A DNA stretch of 5,703 nucleotides, from NCBI GenBank assembly GCA_003553895.1, contig PWFM01000112.1, forward strand, positions 1-5,703, read 5' to 3'. A program made the translations under genes and the position numbers. The notes under the pieces were generated by a model. That model was given only the letters and a program-made list of their open reading frames with translations. It searched no databases and had not been told where the DNA came from. Positions 1-5,689 of this stretch are shown here, in pieces (the stretch's first letter is position 1; every line of letters starts with the position of its first letter). The DNA comes from Syntrophomonadaceae bacterium (lineage in GTDB: Bacteria > Bacillota > Dethiobacteria > DTU022).

Positions 1-971
1 CTGGCGCTGTGGTTGTCAAAAAGGTCCCTGGCGGCGCGGTAAATATCTGAATCCTGACAGATGCTTTCAGGCATGGTGATGCTGCGGGTCACGGTCCGGA
101 AATCTCTAAAGCGCAGTTTTAGTGTAACTGTGCGGGCGGTTATTTTGGCGGAACGGAGCCTGTAGCCGATGCCGGCGGCCATTTCCAGGAGAACGCTGTA
201 AATAGCTTCGCGGTCGTGGATATCTTCAGGGAAAGTTATTTCTTCGGAGATTGACTTGGCTTCTTGTCCGGCTTCAAAAGGGCGGTTGTCGATGCCGTGG
301 GCGAAATAATAGATTGCTTCGCCATGACTGCCGAAGGTGCGGACCAGCGACTGTTTGGAATAAAGAGCCAGGTCTTTAACTGTTTCCAGGCCAAGGTTTT
401 GCAGTTTGTCCGCTGTTACCGGTCCTACTCCGGGCAGGACCCTGGCCGGCAGGGGCCACAGCTTTTCTTCAATTTCTCCGGGCCACAGTGTGCCTGTATT
501 GTTGGGTTTGGCCCGGTCGCAGGCGATCTTTGCCAACAATTTATTTACGGATACGCCGACGCTGATCGGCAGACCCAGTTCTTTCCTGACCGCGACATGT
601 ACCGCCCTTGCGGTGTCCAGGCCCTGCCCCTTTTTCACTGCCAGGTAGGCTTCATCTATAGAAACCACCTCGATATCAGGCGTGTAGCGTTCAAATACCT
701 GGCGAACCCGGTGCGACATTTCTTTGTAGCGTGACATCCGCCCTTTGAGAACAACAGCTTCAGGGCACAGGGCCAGGGCTTTTTTCATCGGCATTGCTGA
801 GCGGACCCCGAACTTTCTTGCTTCGTAAGAACAGGTTGACACAACCCCCCTCCCTTCGGGACTGCCGCCCACCAGGATCGGCTTGCCCTGAAGGGACGGA
901 TCATCCAGAAGCTCCACGGAAGCAAAAAAAGCATCCAGGTCGCAGAGTAAAATATCATAATTTTTCATCAT
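1..971 (-). CDS. dinB: DNA polymerase IV-like Y-family translesion polymerase (DinB), 3' end cut by window edge
   Basis: Reverse-strand translation gives 323 codons without a stop, running off the left edge. Numbering from the ATG at 971, the palm begins with CDLDAFFASVE (10-20): D11 is a catalytic metal ligand and F16 sits at the steric-gate position that excludes ribonucleotides. SYEAR (48-52) is the fingers motif contacting the incoming nucleotide. SIDEAYL (104-110) supplies the other two acidic ligands, D106 and E107. VGVSVNKLLAKIA (138-150) is the conserved late-palm motif. A helix-hairpin-helix lies near LPGVGPVTADKLQNLG (179-194), and the little-finger domain starts near 239. All catalytic acids are present, which argues against an inactive ImuB-type homologue. 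The family usually has about 350-410 residues, so the end of the little finger and any C-terminal clamp-binding peptide are missing. Role: error-prone extension past DNA lesions. Two adjacent ATGs (971 and 968) are possible starts, and neither has a clear Shine-Dalgarno sequence. The gene is divergent from its right neighbour. Confidence 0.93.
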   Translation of the reverse strand, partial: MMKNYDILLCDLDAFFASVELLDDPSLQGKPILVGGSPEGRGVVSTCSYEARKFGVRSAMPMKKALALCPEAVVLKGRMSRYKEMSHRVRQVFERYTPDIEVVSIDEAYLAVKKGQGLDTARAVHVAVRKELGLPISVGVSVNKLLAKIACDRAKPNNTGTLWPGEIEEKLWPLPARVLPGVGPVTADKLQNLGLETVKDLALYSKQSLVRTFGSHGEAIYYFAHGIDNRPFEAGQEAKSISEEITFPEDIHDREAIYSVLLEMAAGIGYRLRSAKITARTVTLKLRFRDFRTVTRSITMPESICQDSDIYRAARDLFDNHSA

Positions 972-977
972 AGCATC

Positions 978-1006
978 ATCGTAATTTTTTTTGCCGGGCC
1001 TGTCAA
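978..1006 (-). promoter_or_regulatory. Putative dinB promoter (TTGACA / TACGAT, 17-bp spacer)
   Basis: On the minus strand, TTGACA (1006-1001) matches the sigma-A -35 consensus perfectly. TACGAT (983-978), a 4/6 match to TATAAT, follows after 17 bp. The predicted transcription start, about 7 nt further on, falls at or next to the dinB ATG at 971. The mRNA would then be nearly leaderless, which fits the lack of a ribosome binding site. This is a motif prediction only. Confidence 0.45.
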
Positions 1007-1025
1007 TCTTTGAAACATCCCATGG

Positions 1026-1052
1026 AAAACATTCTTTAAAAGAGCATGTTTT
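1026..1052. promoter_or_regulatory. Imperfect 27-bp palindrome in the divergent intergenic region (possible operator)
   Basis: AAAACAT (1026-1032) and ATGTTTT (1046-1052) are perfect 7-bp inverted arms. Across the whole 27 bp centred on 1039, 10 of 13 pairs match, with a CTTTAAAAG core. It sits 20 bp behind the dinB -35 and just upstream of the rightward -10. It does not fit the GAAC-N4-GTTC LexA box of Bacillota, so the binding protein, if any, is unknown. Confidence 0.3.
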
Positions 1053-1063
1053 AAAAAAGACCA

Positions 1064-1072
1064 TGTTATAAT
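1064..1072 (+). promoter_or_regulatory. Extended -10 promoter element for the gene at 1221
   Basis: TGTTATAAT reads as a TGn extension plus a perfect TATAAT (1067-1072). No good -35 lies 16-18 bp upstream (GCATGT or CATGTT), as is common for extended -10 promoters. Transcription would begin near 1079, leaving an untranslated leader of about 140 nt before the ATG at 1221. Confidence 0.45.
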
Positions 1073-1078
1073 GCTTAT

Positions 1079-1220
1079 TAACTGAAAGGTTAGGGCAGCC
1101 AGGTTTTTGTCTCCGGGTCTAACCCCGGCAGTTGAAGGGATGCAGGCCAGATTGATGAAAAAAATGGGCTGAAAATCCCCCGGGTCTGGGCCGGGGAAAG
1201 GCCGGAAAAGGAAAAAGGTT
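1079..1220 (+). promoter_or_regulatory. GC-rich hairpin-forming 5' leader of the gene at 1221
   Basis: The leader can form two strong hairpins: CCGGG/CCCGG (1113-1117 with 1124-1128) and CCCCGG/CCGGGG (1178-1183 with 1191-1196). The first competes with an alternative long-range helix, GGTTAG (1088-1093) with CTAACC (1119-1124). The octamer CCGGGTCT occurs twice (1113-1120 and 1180-1187). Neither hairpin has a T-tract, so these are not intrinsic terminators. I could not match the stretch to a known riboswitch. A ribosome binding site, AAAGG (1207-1211), lies 9 nt before the ATG. Confidence 0.35.
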
Positions 1221-1916
1221 ATGGATTGGACCAAACAAGATTTAGAAGTAATTGAAAGGCGCCGGGGCGAGGCGGGAGAAATCCAGCTTCAACGTCGCGG
1301 CGCCGAGTACGAAATCATCTACAACGGGGTTTTTCTGATGGCCACCTATAATGGTGAGTCTGAAAAAACTGCGGTCAGGGAAGCTTTGAAAGCAGTTACG
1401 GTCCGGAAAAATGGCCCGGTCAGTATCCTGATGGGCGGCCTGGGGGTGGGCTACAGCCTCAGGGAAGCGCTGGACTGGCAAGAAGTTGACCGCGTGATTG
1501 TATCTGAAATAGAGCCGGCTGTAATCAGGTGGAACCGGGGCCCCCTGGCGCAGGTAAATGATCGGGCCCTTGGCGATCGCCGGGTAGAGATCATCAATGG
1601 CGATTTTGTGGAGCTGCTCAAATCAGAAGCCGCAGCGGTGGCTTCTGATCCCTCGAAAGCTTACGGGGTGGTTGTGGTGGATACAGACAACGGCAGCAGC
1701 TGGCTCAGCCTGCCCGCCAATGATTACCTCTACCATGAAGCGGGGTTGAACTTGATTAAGCAATGCCTCATTCCCGGAGGAGTGGCCTGTTTTTGGTGCC
1801 CGGACAGGGAAGCGGTTTTTGAAAAACGCCTGGCAGAAATATATAGCCAGGTTCATTTCAACATGATCATGGAAAAAACGGGCAAAGAAGGTGCATATTA
1901 CCTGGCTGTAAGCTAA
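1221..1916 (+). CDS. Spermidine synthase-like / SAM-dependent methyltransferase-fold protein
   Basis: This is a 231-residue soluble protein with a class I Rossmann fold of the polyamine synthase / methyltransferase type. Visible motifs in order: the nucleotide-binding glycine loop MGGLGVGYS (71-79); an acidic strand end SEIEP (95-99), whose E96 or E98 would bind the ribose hydroxyls; NGDF (126-129) after the third strand; VVVDTDN (151-157) at the active-site position; and YLYHEAGL (169-176). True spermidine synthases usually carry GGGDGG and DSTDP. Here the first is GGLGVG, without the Asp, and the second is DTDNG, so polyamine synthesis is doubtful. The protein is also shorter than the usual 270-300 residues and lacks much of the N-terminal beta domain. 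The ATG at 1221 is preceded by AAAGG with 9-nt spacing. It looks monocistronic, separated from trpE by over 600 bp, and has no obvious terminator after its stop. The fold is fairly secure; the substrate is unknown. Confidence 0.75.
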   Translation: MDWTKQDLEVIERRRGEAGEIQLQRRGAEYEIIYNGVFLMATYNGESEKTAVREALKAVTVRKNGPVSILMGGLGVGYSLREALDWQEVDRVIVSEIEPAVIRWNRGPLAQVNDRALGDRRVEIINGDFVELLKSEAAAVASDPSKAYGVVVVDTDNGSSWLSLPANDYLYHEAGLNLIKQCLIPGGVACFWCPDREAVFEKRLAEIYSQVHFNMIMEKTGKEGAYYLAVS

Positions 1917-2017
1917 CATTAACACGGTTGCTTTTGCAGCAAGGGTAATTTATTCGCCGCAGTATCTAAAAAATTTTTGGATTTGCATCTAAATAAACTG
2001 AAATCATAATAATAGTA

Positions 2018-2046
2018 TTGACAAACTGTGGATGCTGTGTTAACAA
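2018..2046 (+). promoter_or_regulatory. Promoter of the trp operon
   Basis: A consensus -35, TTGACA (2018-2023), is followed after 17 bp by TAACAA (2041-2046). The -10 is preceded by TGT (2038-2040), giving an extended -10 that can compensate for the weak hexamer. Transcription should start near 2053, shortly before T-box Stem I, so the promoter is placed correctly for the leader. The AT-rich upstream DNA (1965-2017) could act as an UP element. Confidence 0.6.
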
Positions 2047-2052
2047 TAGGGA

Positions 2053-2390
2053 AACTTTATATTGAAAAATGCCTTGATCGGGAAGAGTAGGTATGTCCGG
2101 GTTGTTACAGAGAGCCGGCAACAGTGGAAAACCGGTACATACAAGCATACTGAATGGGCCCGGGAGCAGTGGATCGAAAGCAAGATTGATTTGCGAGTAG
2201 ACTCCGACGGAAACCTCGACCGTAACAATGAGGGGGGTATCAGCCAATAACTAAGTTAAGTTGAGGGCTCGTACCCTGCTAAAGTGAGATTTCGCCCGTT
2301 TAATTATTTTACCGGGCGGGATTTGAAACCGGGTGGCACCGCGGAAGTAGGCCTTTCGTCCCATAGGATGAAAGGCTTTTTTATTTTTTT
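2053..2390 (+). promoter_or_regulatory. Tryptophan T-box riboswitch (complete), leader of trpE
   Basis: This cis-acting RNA binds tRNA-Trp and reads whether it is charged. In Stem I, helices CGGG/CCCG (2079-2082 with 2159-2162) and GTATG/CATAC (2091-2095 with 2146-2150) flank a specifier loop. That loop has AGTA (2086-2089) on its 5' side and TGG (2155-2157), the Trp codon, on its 3' side. The distal part carries AGAG and GTGGAAAACC, enclosed by a CCGG/CCGG stem (2115-2118 with 2132-2135). Stem III is CGCCCG/CGGGCG (2293-2298 with 2313-2318). The T-box core GGGTGGCACCGCGG (2331-2344) contains the acceptor-binding TGGC. Its C pairs with discriminator G73, the base found in bacterial tRNA-Trp. 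In the antiterminator GGG pairs with CCC (2360-2362) and GCG with CGT (2357-2359), excluding the terminator. Uncharged tRNA-Trp should stabilise the antiterminator and allow transcription. Codon, bulge and downstream genes all agree. Confidence 0.95.
2351..2390 (+). terminator. T-box intrinsic terminator 1
   Basis: The 11-bp stem pairs 2351-2361 (GCCTTTCGTCC) with 2366-2376 (GGATGAAAGGC), including one G-U pair. The loop is the tetranucleotide CATA, and the T-tract 2377-2390 is broken by a single A. The left arm contains the bases that the antiterminator needs (2357-2362), so the two folds are mutually exclusive. Confidence 0.93.
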
Positions 2391-2519
2391 ACTTTTGCCG
2401 TCCTGCCTTCCGGAATAATCCCGATTGGTACAACAATTACAGCAGGCAAATCTAATTAAGGTGGCACCGTGGAAGCAAACCTTTCACCCTTGTTGTGGGT
2501 GAAGGGTTTTTTATTTGTT
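2391..2519 (+). promoter_or_regulatory. Second, Stem I-less T-box antiterminator/terminator module
   Basis: Directly after terminator 1 the leader repeats a T-box core, AAGGTGGCACCGTGG (2458-2472). The antiterminator is complete: A1 is AAGG (2458-2461) with CCTT (2488-2491); the 7-nt bulge is TGGCACC (2462-2468); A2 is GTG (2469-2471) with CAC (2485-2487). Positions 2460-2490 match 2332-2362 at 24 of 31 bases, and all seven differences are transitions. Only about 67 nt separate terminator 1 from this core, too little for a normal Stem I. I see no AGTA motif or distal loop there, only a local hairpin (TTTGCC 2394-2399 with GGCAAA 2445-2450, or CCTGC 2402-2406 with GCAGG 2442-2446). The TGGC bulge again suits tRNA-Trp. 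It would add a second tRNA-sensitive checkpoint before trpE, perhaps using the tRNA held by the first Stem I. Confidence 0.85.
2480..2519 (+). terminator. T-box intrinsic terminator 2
   Basis: The 10-bp stem pairs CCTTTCACCC (2480-2489) with GGGTGAAGGG (2497-2506), with one U-G pair and a 7-nt loop. It is followed by TTTTTTATTTG and more T residues. Three A residues before the stem (2477-2479) can extend it into the T-tract. It overlaps the right half of antiterminator 2 (2485-2491), giving the same either/or switch as terminator 1. Confidence 0.9.
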
Positions 2520-2537
2520 TTTTATTATGAAAATATG

Positions 2538-2544
2538 AAAGGGG
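2538..2544 (+). promoter_or_regulatory. Ribosome binding site that fixes the trpE start
   Basis: AAAGGGG lies 8 nt before the ATG at 2553. No comparable site precedes the in-frame GTG at 2469, which is inside the second T-box core, or the ATG at 2535. Translation therefore most likely begins at 2553. Confidence 0.8.
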
Positions 2545-2552
2545 AAAAAGAA

Positions 2553-4046
2553 ATGGAAAAAGTATACTGCTGCAGCCCGGCGAAAGAACAGTACATCAGG
2601 ATGTGCGAAAAGTATAATCTTATTCCGGTCCACAGGGAGATTGTTGCCGATCTTGAGACGCCCGTGTCTGTTTATGACAAGGTTTTTAAAGGAAGTTGTT
2701 CCTGCCTGTTGGAAAGCGTGGAAGGCAGTATCAGGTTGTCGCGTTATTCATTTCTTGCCGGTGAGCCGTTTCAGACTTTGAAAGCAAGCGGGGAGGACGT
2801 GGAGCTGCTAAGCGAAGGCAAAAAGGAAGTGAGTAAGCAGAATTTCACTTCCGCTCTTCGGGATCTTATAAATTCGTACCGGATACCTGAAGATATTGAC
2901 TTGCCCCGGTTTTTTGGAGGGGCTGTGGGTTTTGCCGGTTATGATACTGTACGCTTCTTTGAGCGCCTTCCGGATTCACCGCCGGATGACCTGGAGCTTC
3001 CCGATGCATGCTATATTTTCCCTGCAGTTGTTTTGGTGTTTGACCATTATCGTTCGCGCCTTAAAATTATTGTTAACAGCCGCCCCGGTGATGATCCTGA
3101 GATAGCTTATCATAATGCCCTGGAAAAGATCGCGCAGATCGAGGCTTCCATAATAAATAACAACAACTGTGCGTTAAAGCGGGTAAACAGCCATGAAACA
3201 ATACTTGATGATCTTGCGATCAGGAGCAATATTGGCAGGAATGAATTTGTAGACAAGGTAAAGACCATAAAGCAATATATTTATGCCGGCGATATTTTGC
3301 AGGCTGTCCTTTCTCAAAGGTTTGCATTAGAAACCGGCGCCGATCCTTTTGAAGTTTACCGGACCCTGCGCACCTTAAACCCTTCCCCGTACATGTATTA
3401 TCTTGATTTCGGCGATTTTCAAATAGCCGGCGCCTCACCTGAAATGCTGGCCAGGGTTGAAGATGGGACGGTAATAACCAGGCCTATTGCCGGAACCAGA
3501 CCCAGGGGGGAAACACCGGAAGAGGACGATCATTATGAACGGGATCTTGTTAACGACACCAAGGAAAAAGCCGAGCACGTGATGTTAGTCGATCTCGGAC
3601 GCAACGATCTGGGCCGGGTGTCGGAGTTTGGCAGCATTGGACTGCCCGTTTTTATGGAATGTGAAAGGTATTCCCATGTAATGCACCTGGAGTCGGAAGT
3701 CAGGGGCAGGGTGGCTGGTAATAAAGATGCATTTGACGCTTTTGCCGCTTGCTTCCCGGCTGGAACAGTTTCCGGGGCCCCCAAGGTGAGAGCGATGGAG
3801 ATAATCAATGAACTTGAACCGACCAAACGAGGCCCCTATGCCGGAGCGGTGGGGTATTTTTCTTTTGATGGCAACATGGATACCTGTATAACTATCAGGA
3901 CGGTTATTTTTCGAAACGGTAAAGCCTACGCTCAGGCCGGCGCCGGAATTGTAGCCGATTCTAAGCCCGATGCCGAGTATGAAGAAACAATAAGCAAGGC
4001 CAGGGTTATGTTAAAAGCGCTAAAACTGGCCGGAGAGGAGAGGTAA
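2553..4046 (+). CDS. trpE: Anthranilate synthase component I (large subunit)
   Basis: TrpE converts chorismate to anthranilate using ammonia supplied by TrpG, the first committed step of tryptophan synthesis. It is 497 residues long, normal for the family. The N-terminal domain carries LLES (52-55), part of the tryptophan feedback site. The C-terminal chorismate-binding domain shows NPSPYM (276-281, also tied to feedback), PIAGTRPRG (311-319), EHVMLVDLGRND (341-352, with H342 in the catalytic region and E341 near the metal site), PAGTVSGAPK (402-411), GPYAGAVGYF (427-436) and AGAGIVADS (462-470). The LLES plus NPSPYM combination and the adjacent trpG favour TrpE over PabB. The reading frame is open back to a GTG at 2469, but that would translate terminator 2; the ATG at 2553 with AAAGGGG is the better start. 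The stop shares one base with the trpG ATG (TAATG), suggesting translational coupling that keeps the two subunits balanced. Expression is under the tandem tRNA-Trp leader. Confidence 0.97.
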   Translation: MEKVYCCSPAKEQYIRMCEKYNLIPVHREIVADLETPVSVYDKVFKGSCSCLLESVEGSIRLSRYSFLAGEPFQTLKASGEDVELLSEGKKEVSKQNFTSALRDLINSYRIPEDIDLPRFFGGAVGFAGYDTVRFFERLPDSPPDDLELPDACYIFPAVVLVFDHYRSRLKIIVNSRPGDDPEIAYHNALEKIAQIEASIINNNNCALKRVNSHETILDDLAIRSNIGRNEFVDKVKTIKQYIYAGDILQAVLSQRFALETGADPFEVYRTLRTLNPSPYMYYLDFGDFQIAGASPEMLARVEDGTVITRPIAGTRPRGETPEEDDHYERDLVNDTKEKAEHVMLVDLGRNDLGRVSEFGSIGLPVFMECERYSHVMHLESEVRGRVAGNKDAFDAFAACFPAGTVSGAPKVRAMEIINELEPTKRGPYAGAVGYFSFDGNMDTCITIRTVIFRNGKAYAQAGAGIVADSKPDAEYEETISKARVMLKALKLAGEER

Positions 4047-4630
4047 TGATCATTATAATTGATAATTATGATTCTTTTACCTATAACCTGGTTCAATATT
4101 GTGGGGAGCTGACCGGGGGCAGCGCGATTAGAGTTTTTCGCAATGACATGATTACCCCGGACGAAGTGATCAATTTGGATCCTGAAAAAATAATTTTGTC
4201 ACCGGGTCCGGGAACCCCCGAACAGGCCGGAATCTGCCTCGATCTGATCAACGCTCTGCCGCCGGAAATTCCTTTACTCGGGGTTTGCCTGGGACACCAG
4301 GTCATCGGCCGGGCTTTTGGGGGCAAAATAGGCCCGGCCAAAAAGCTAATGCACGGCAAGATTTCCACGATCAAGCATGACGGTAAAGGGCTTTTCGAAG
4401 ACCTCGATAATCCTTTTTGTGCGGGGCGATACCATTCCCTGGCAGTTGATCCTGATACTGTTCCGGAAGTGCTCAAGGTAACGGCAGTTTCAGAGGATGG
4501 CGAGATAATGGGGTTGAAGCACCGGGAGCTGTCGATCCAGGGAGTTCAGTTTCACCCGGAGTCAGTCTTAACTGAAAACGGTAAAAAGTTAATGCATAAT
4601 TTTCTTAAAGAAGGAGTTGTTTTAAAATGA
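4046..4630 (+). CDS. trpG: Anthranilate synthase component II (glutamine amidotransferase subunit)
   Basis: TrpG hydrolyses glutamine and channels ammonia to TrpE. The 194 residues form a complete class I (triad) glutamine amidotransferase. The N-terminus is IDNYDSFTYNL (5-15). The oxyanion-hole loop is SPGPGTP (52-58), the nucleophile elbow is GVCLGHQ with C81 (79-85), and MHGK (102-105) follows. The triad is completed by H170 and E172 in VQFHPES (167-173). It is a separate gene, not fused to trpE or trpD as in some bacteria. The start overlaps the trpE stop by one base and has the strong purine-rich site GGAGAGGAGAGG (4032-4043) inside the end of trpE, ending 2 nt before the ATG, with its GGAG repeats further upstream. 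Its 3' end overlaps trpD by 4 nt. In many Bacillota the same subunit also serves PabB in folate synthesis; whether that holds here depends on whether the genome has a separate pabA. Confidence 0.97.
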   Translation: MIIIIDNYDSFTYNLVQYCGELTGGSAIRVFRNDMITPDEVINLDPEKIILSPGPGTPEQAGICLDLINALPPEIPLLGVCLGHQVIGRAFGGKIGPAKKLMHGKISTIKHDGKGLFEDLDNPFCAGRYHSLAVDPDTVPEVLKVTAVSEDGEIMGLKHRELSIQGVQFHPESVLTENGKKLMHNFLKEGVVLK

Positions 4631-5676
4631 GGGTCACAGAGGCCATAGCGGCTATAACCGGTGGGAGCAGTCTCAAAGAAGAACAGGCCTATGTTGTTAT
4701 GACGGAGATTATGGAGGGGCTGGCTACCGATTCCCAGGTGGCCGGTTTAATAACGGCCCTGTGTATGAAAGGCGAGAGCGGGGAGGAAATAACCGGTTTT
4801 GCAAAAGCAATCCGGGCCAAGGCTCCACCGGTCAGGGTCTCCGGAATGAGGCTTGCCGACACCTGCGGGACAGGCGGGGATATGCTTCACACTTACAATA
4901 TTTCGACCACCGTGGCCTTTATAGCGGCGGCATGCGGGGTAGCGGTGGCCAAGCACGGGAACCGCGCTGTGTCGAGCAAATGCGGCAGCGCCGATGGGCT
5001 TGAAGCCCTGGGGATCAATGTCGATCTTCTGCCGCAAATTGCAGCCTGCTGTCTTGAAGAAACAGGCATTGCTTTTTTGTTTGCCCCTACTTTTCACTCC
5101 GCCATGAAGCACGCTGTAAAGGCCAGGAAAGAAATCGGCATCAGGACGGTTTTTAACCTGCTCGGGCCACTGGTTAACCCGGCCGATGTTCAAATCCAGC
5201 TGATCGGGGTGTACGCACCGGAACTGACCGAAACAATCGGCGAGGTGCTGATTGGTCTGGGTGTCGAATCGGCGCTGGTCGTTTACGGCGCCGGTGGTAT
5301 GGATGAGTTATCGACCCTGGGGCCGACAAAAATTACCGAAGTCCGGGATAACGAAATGCAAACATATTACTTTGATCCCCTAAAGCTGGGGCTGCAAAGA
5401 GCTGTTGAGGCTGACTTGAAAGGTGGCAGCCTAAAGGAGAATGCTGAAGTTACCGCCCGTGTCCTGGATGGATTACCGGGGCCAAAGCTCGATCTGGCCC
5501 TGCTTAATGCAGCGGCTGTTTTGTACGCAGCAGATAAGGTCCCTGGTTTTGCCGAGGGGATTGAAATGGCCCGGGAAGCGGTTTCTTCGGGCCGGGCCAG
5601 GGAAAAGCTGGAAAATCTCAGGCGGTTTACGGCCCGGGTTTCCGGAAAGGGGGAAAAGGCAGGAGTTCGCCTCTAA
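4627..5676 (+). CDS. trpD: Anthranilate phosphoribosyltransferase
   Basis: TrpD transfers the phosphoribosyl group of PRPP to anthranilate, the second step of the pathway. It has 349 residues, close to the usual 330-350, with no amidotransferase fusion. The helical N-terminal domain (about 1-70) is followed by the PRPP/metal loop DTCGTGGD (78-85) and NISTT (91-95). Next come KHGNRAVSSKCGSADGLEAL (109-128), spanning the phosphate- and anthranilate-binding segment, then FAPTFHSAMK (152-161) and RTVFNLLGPLVNP (173-185). GAGGMDELS (221-229) supplies the conserved metal-binding DE pair (D226, E227). The ATG at 4627 overlaps the trpG stop as ATGA, and AAGGAG (4611-4616) lies 10 nt upstream, typical of translationally coupled operon genes. 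It shares the trpE leader, and no terminator follows within the window, so the operon probably continues (trpC expected). Confidence 0.97.
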   Translation: MRVTEAIAAITGGSSLKEEQAYVVMTEIMEGLATDSQVAGLITALCMKGESGEEITGFAKAIRAKAPPVRVSGMRLADTCGTGGDMLHTYNISTTVAFIAAACGVAVAKHGNRAVSSKCGSADGLEALGINVDLLPQIAACCLEETGIAFLFAPTFHSAMKHAVKARKEIGIRTVFNLLGPLVNPADVQIQLIGVYAPELTETIGEVLIGLGVESALVVYGAGGMDELSTLGPTKITEVRDNEMQTYYFDPLKLGLQRAVEADLKGGSLKENAEVTARVLDGLPGPKLDLALLNAAAVLYAADKVPGFAEGIEMAREAVSSGRAREKLENLRRFTARVSGKGEKAGVRL

Positions 5677-5689
5677 TCTGCCTGAAGTA

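Noticed and set aside
264..734. Open plus-strand frame of 156 codons
   Set aside because: It lies entirely antisense to the well-supported dinB coding sequence and its translation shows no recognisable family motif.
968..1234. Minus-strand frame of 88 codons across the dinB upstream region
   Set aside because: It crosses the divergent promoters and hairpin leader, ends overlapping the dinB start in another frame, and resembles no protein family.
1928..1942. TTGC/GCAA hairpin after the gene at 1221, as a possible terminator
   Set aside because: The stem is only 4 bp and is followed by AAGGG instead of a T-tract.
1968..1978. AAAAAATTTTT palindromic tract as a terminator or operator
   Set aside because: There is no GC stem. 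It fits AT-rich DNA upstream of the trp promoter and is too simple to assign.
2062..2250. 62-codon plus-strand frame with several Trp codons, a possible leader peptide
   Set aside because: It coincides with T-box Stem I and II, whose helices and specifier account for the sequence. The start lacks a Shine-Dalgarno sequence, and the Trp codons are scattered rather than clustered.
2425..2456. Possible internal promoter (TTGGTA ... TCTAAT) between the T-box modules
   Set aside because: TCTAAT is a good -10, but the -35 candidate is poor and the spacer is 20 bp. No better -35 lies at 16-18 bp.
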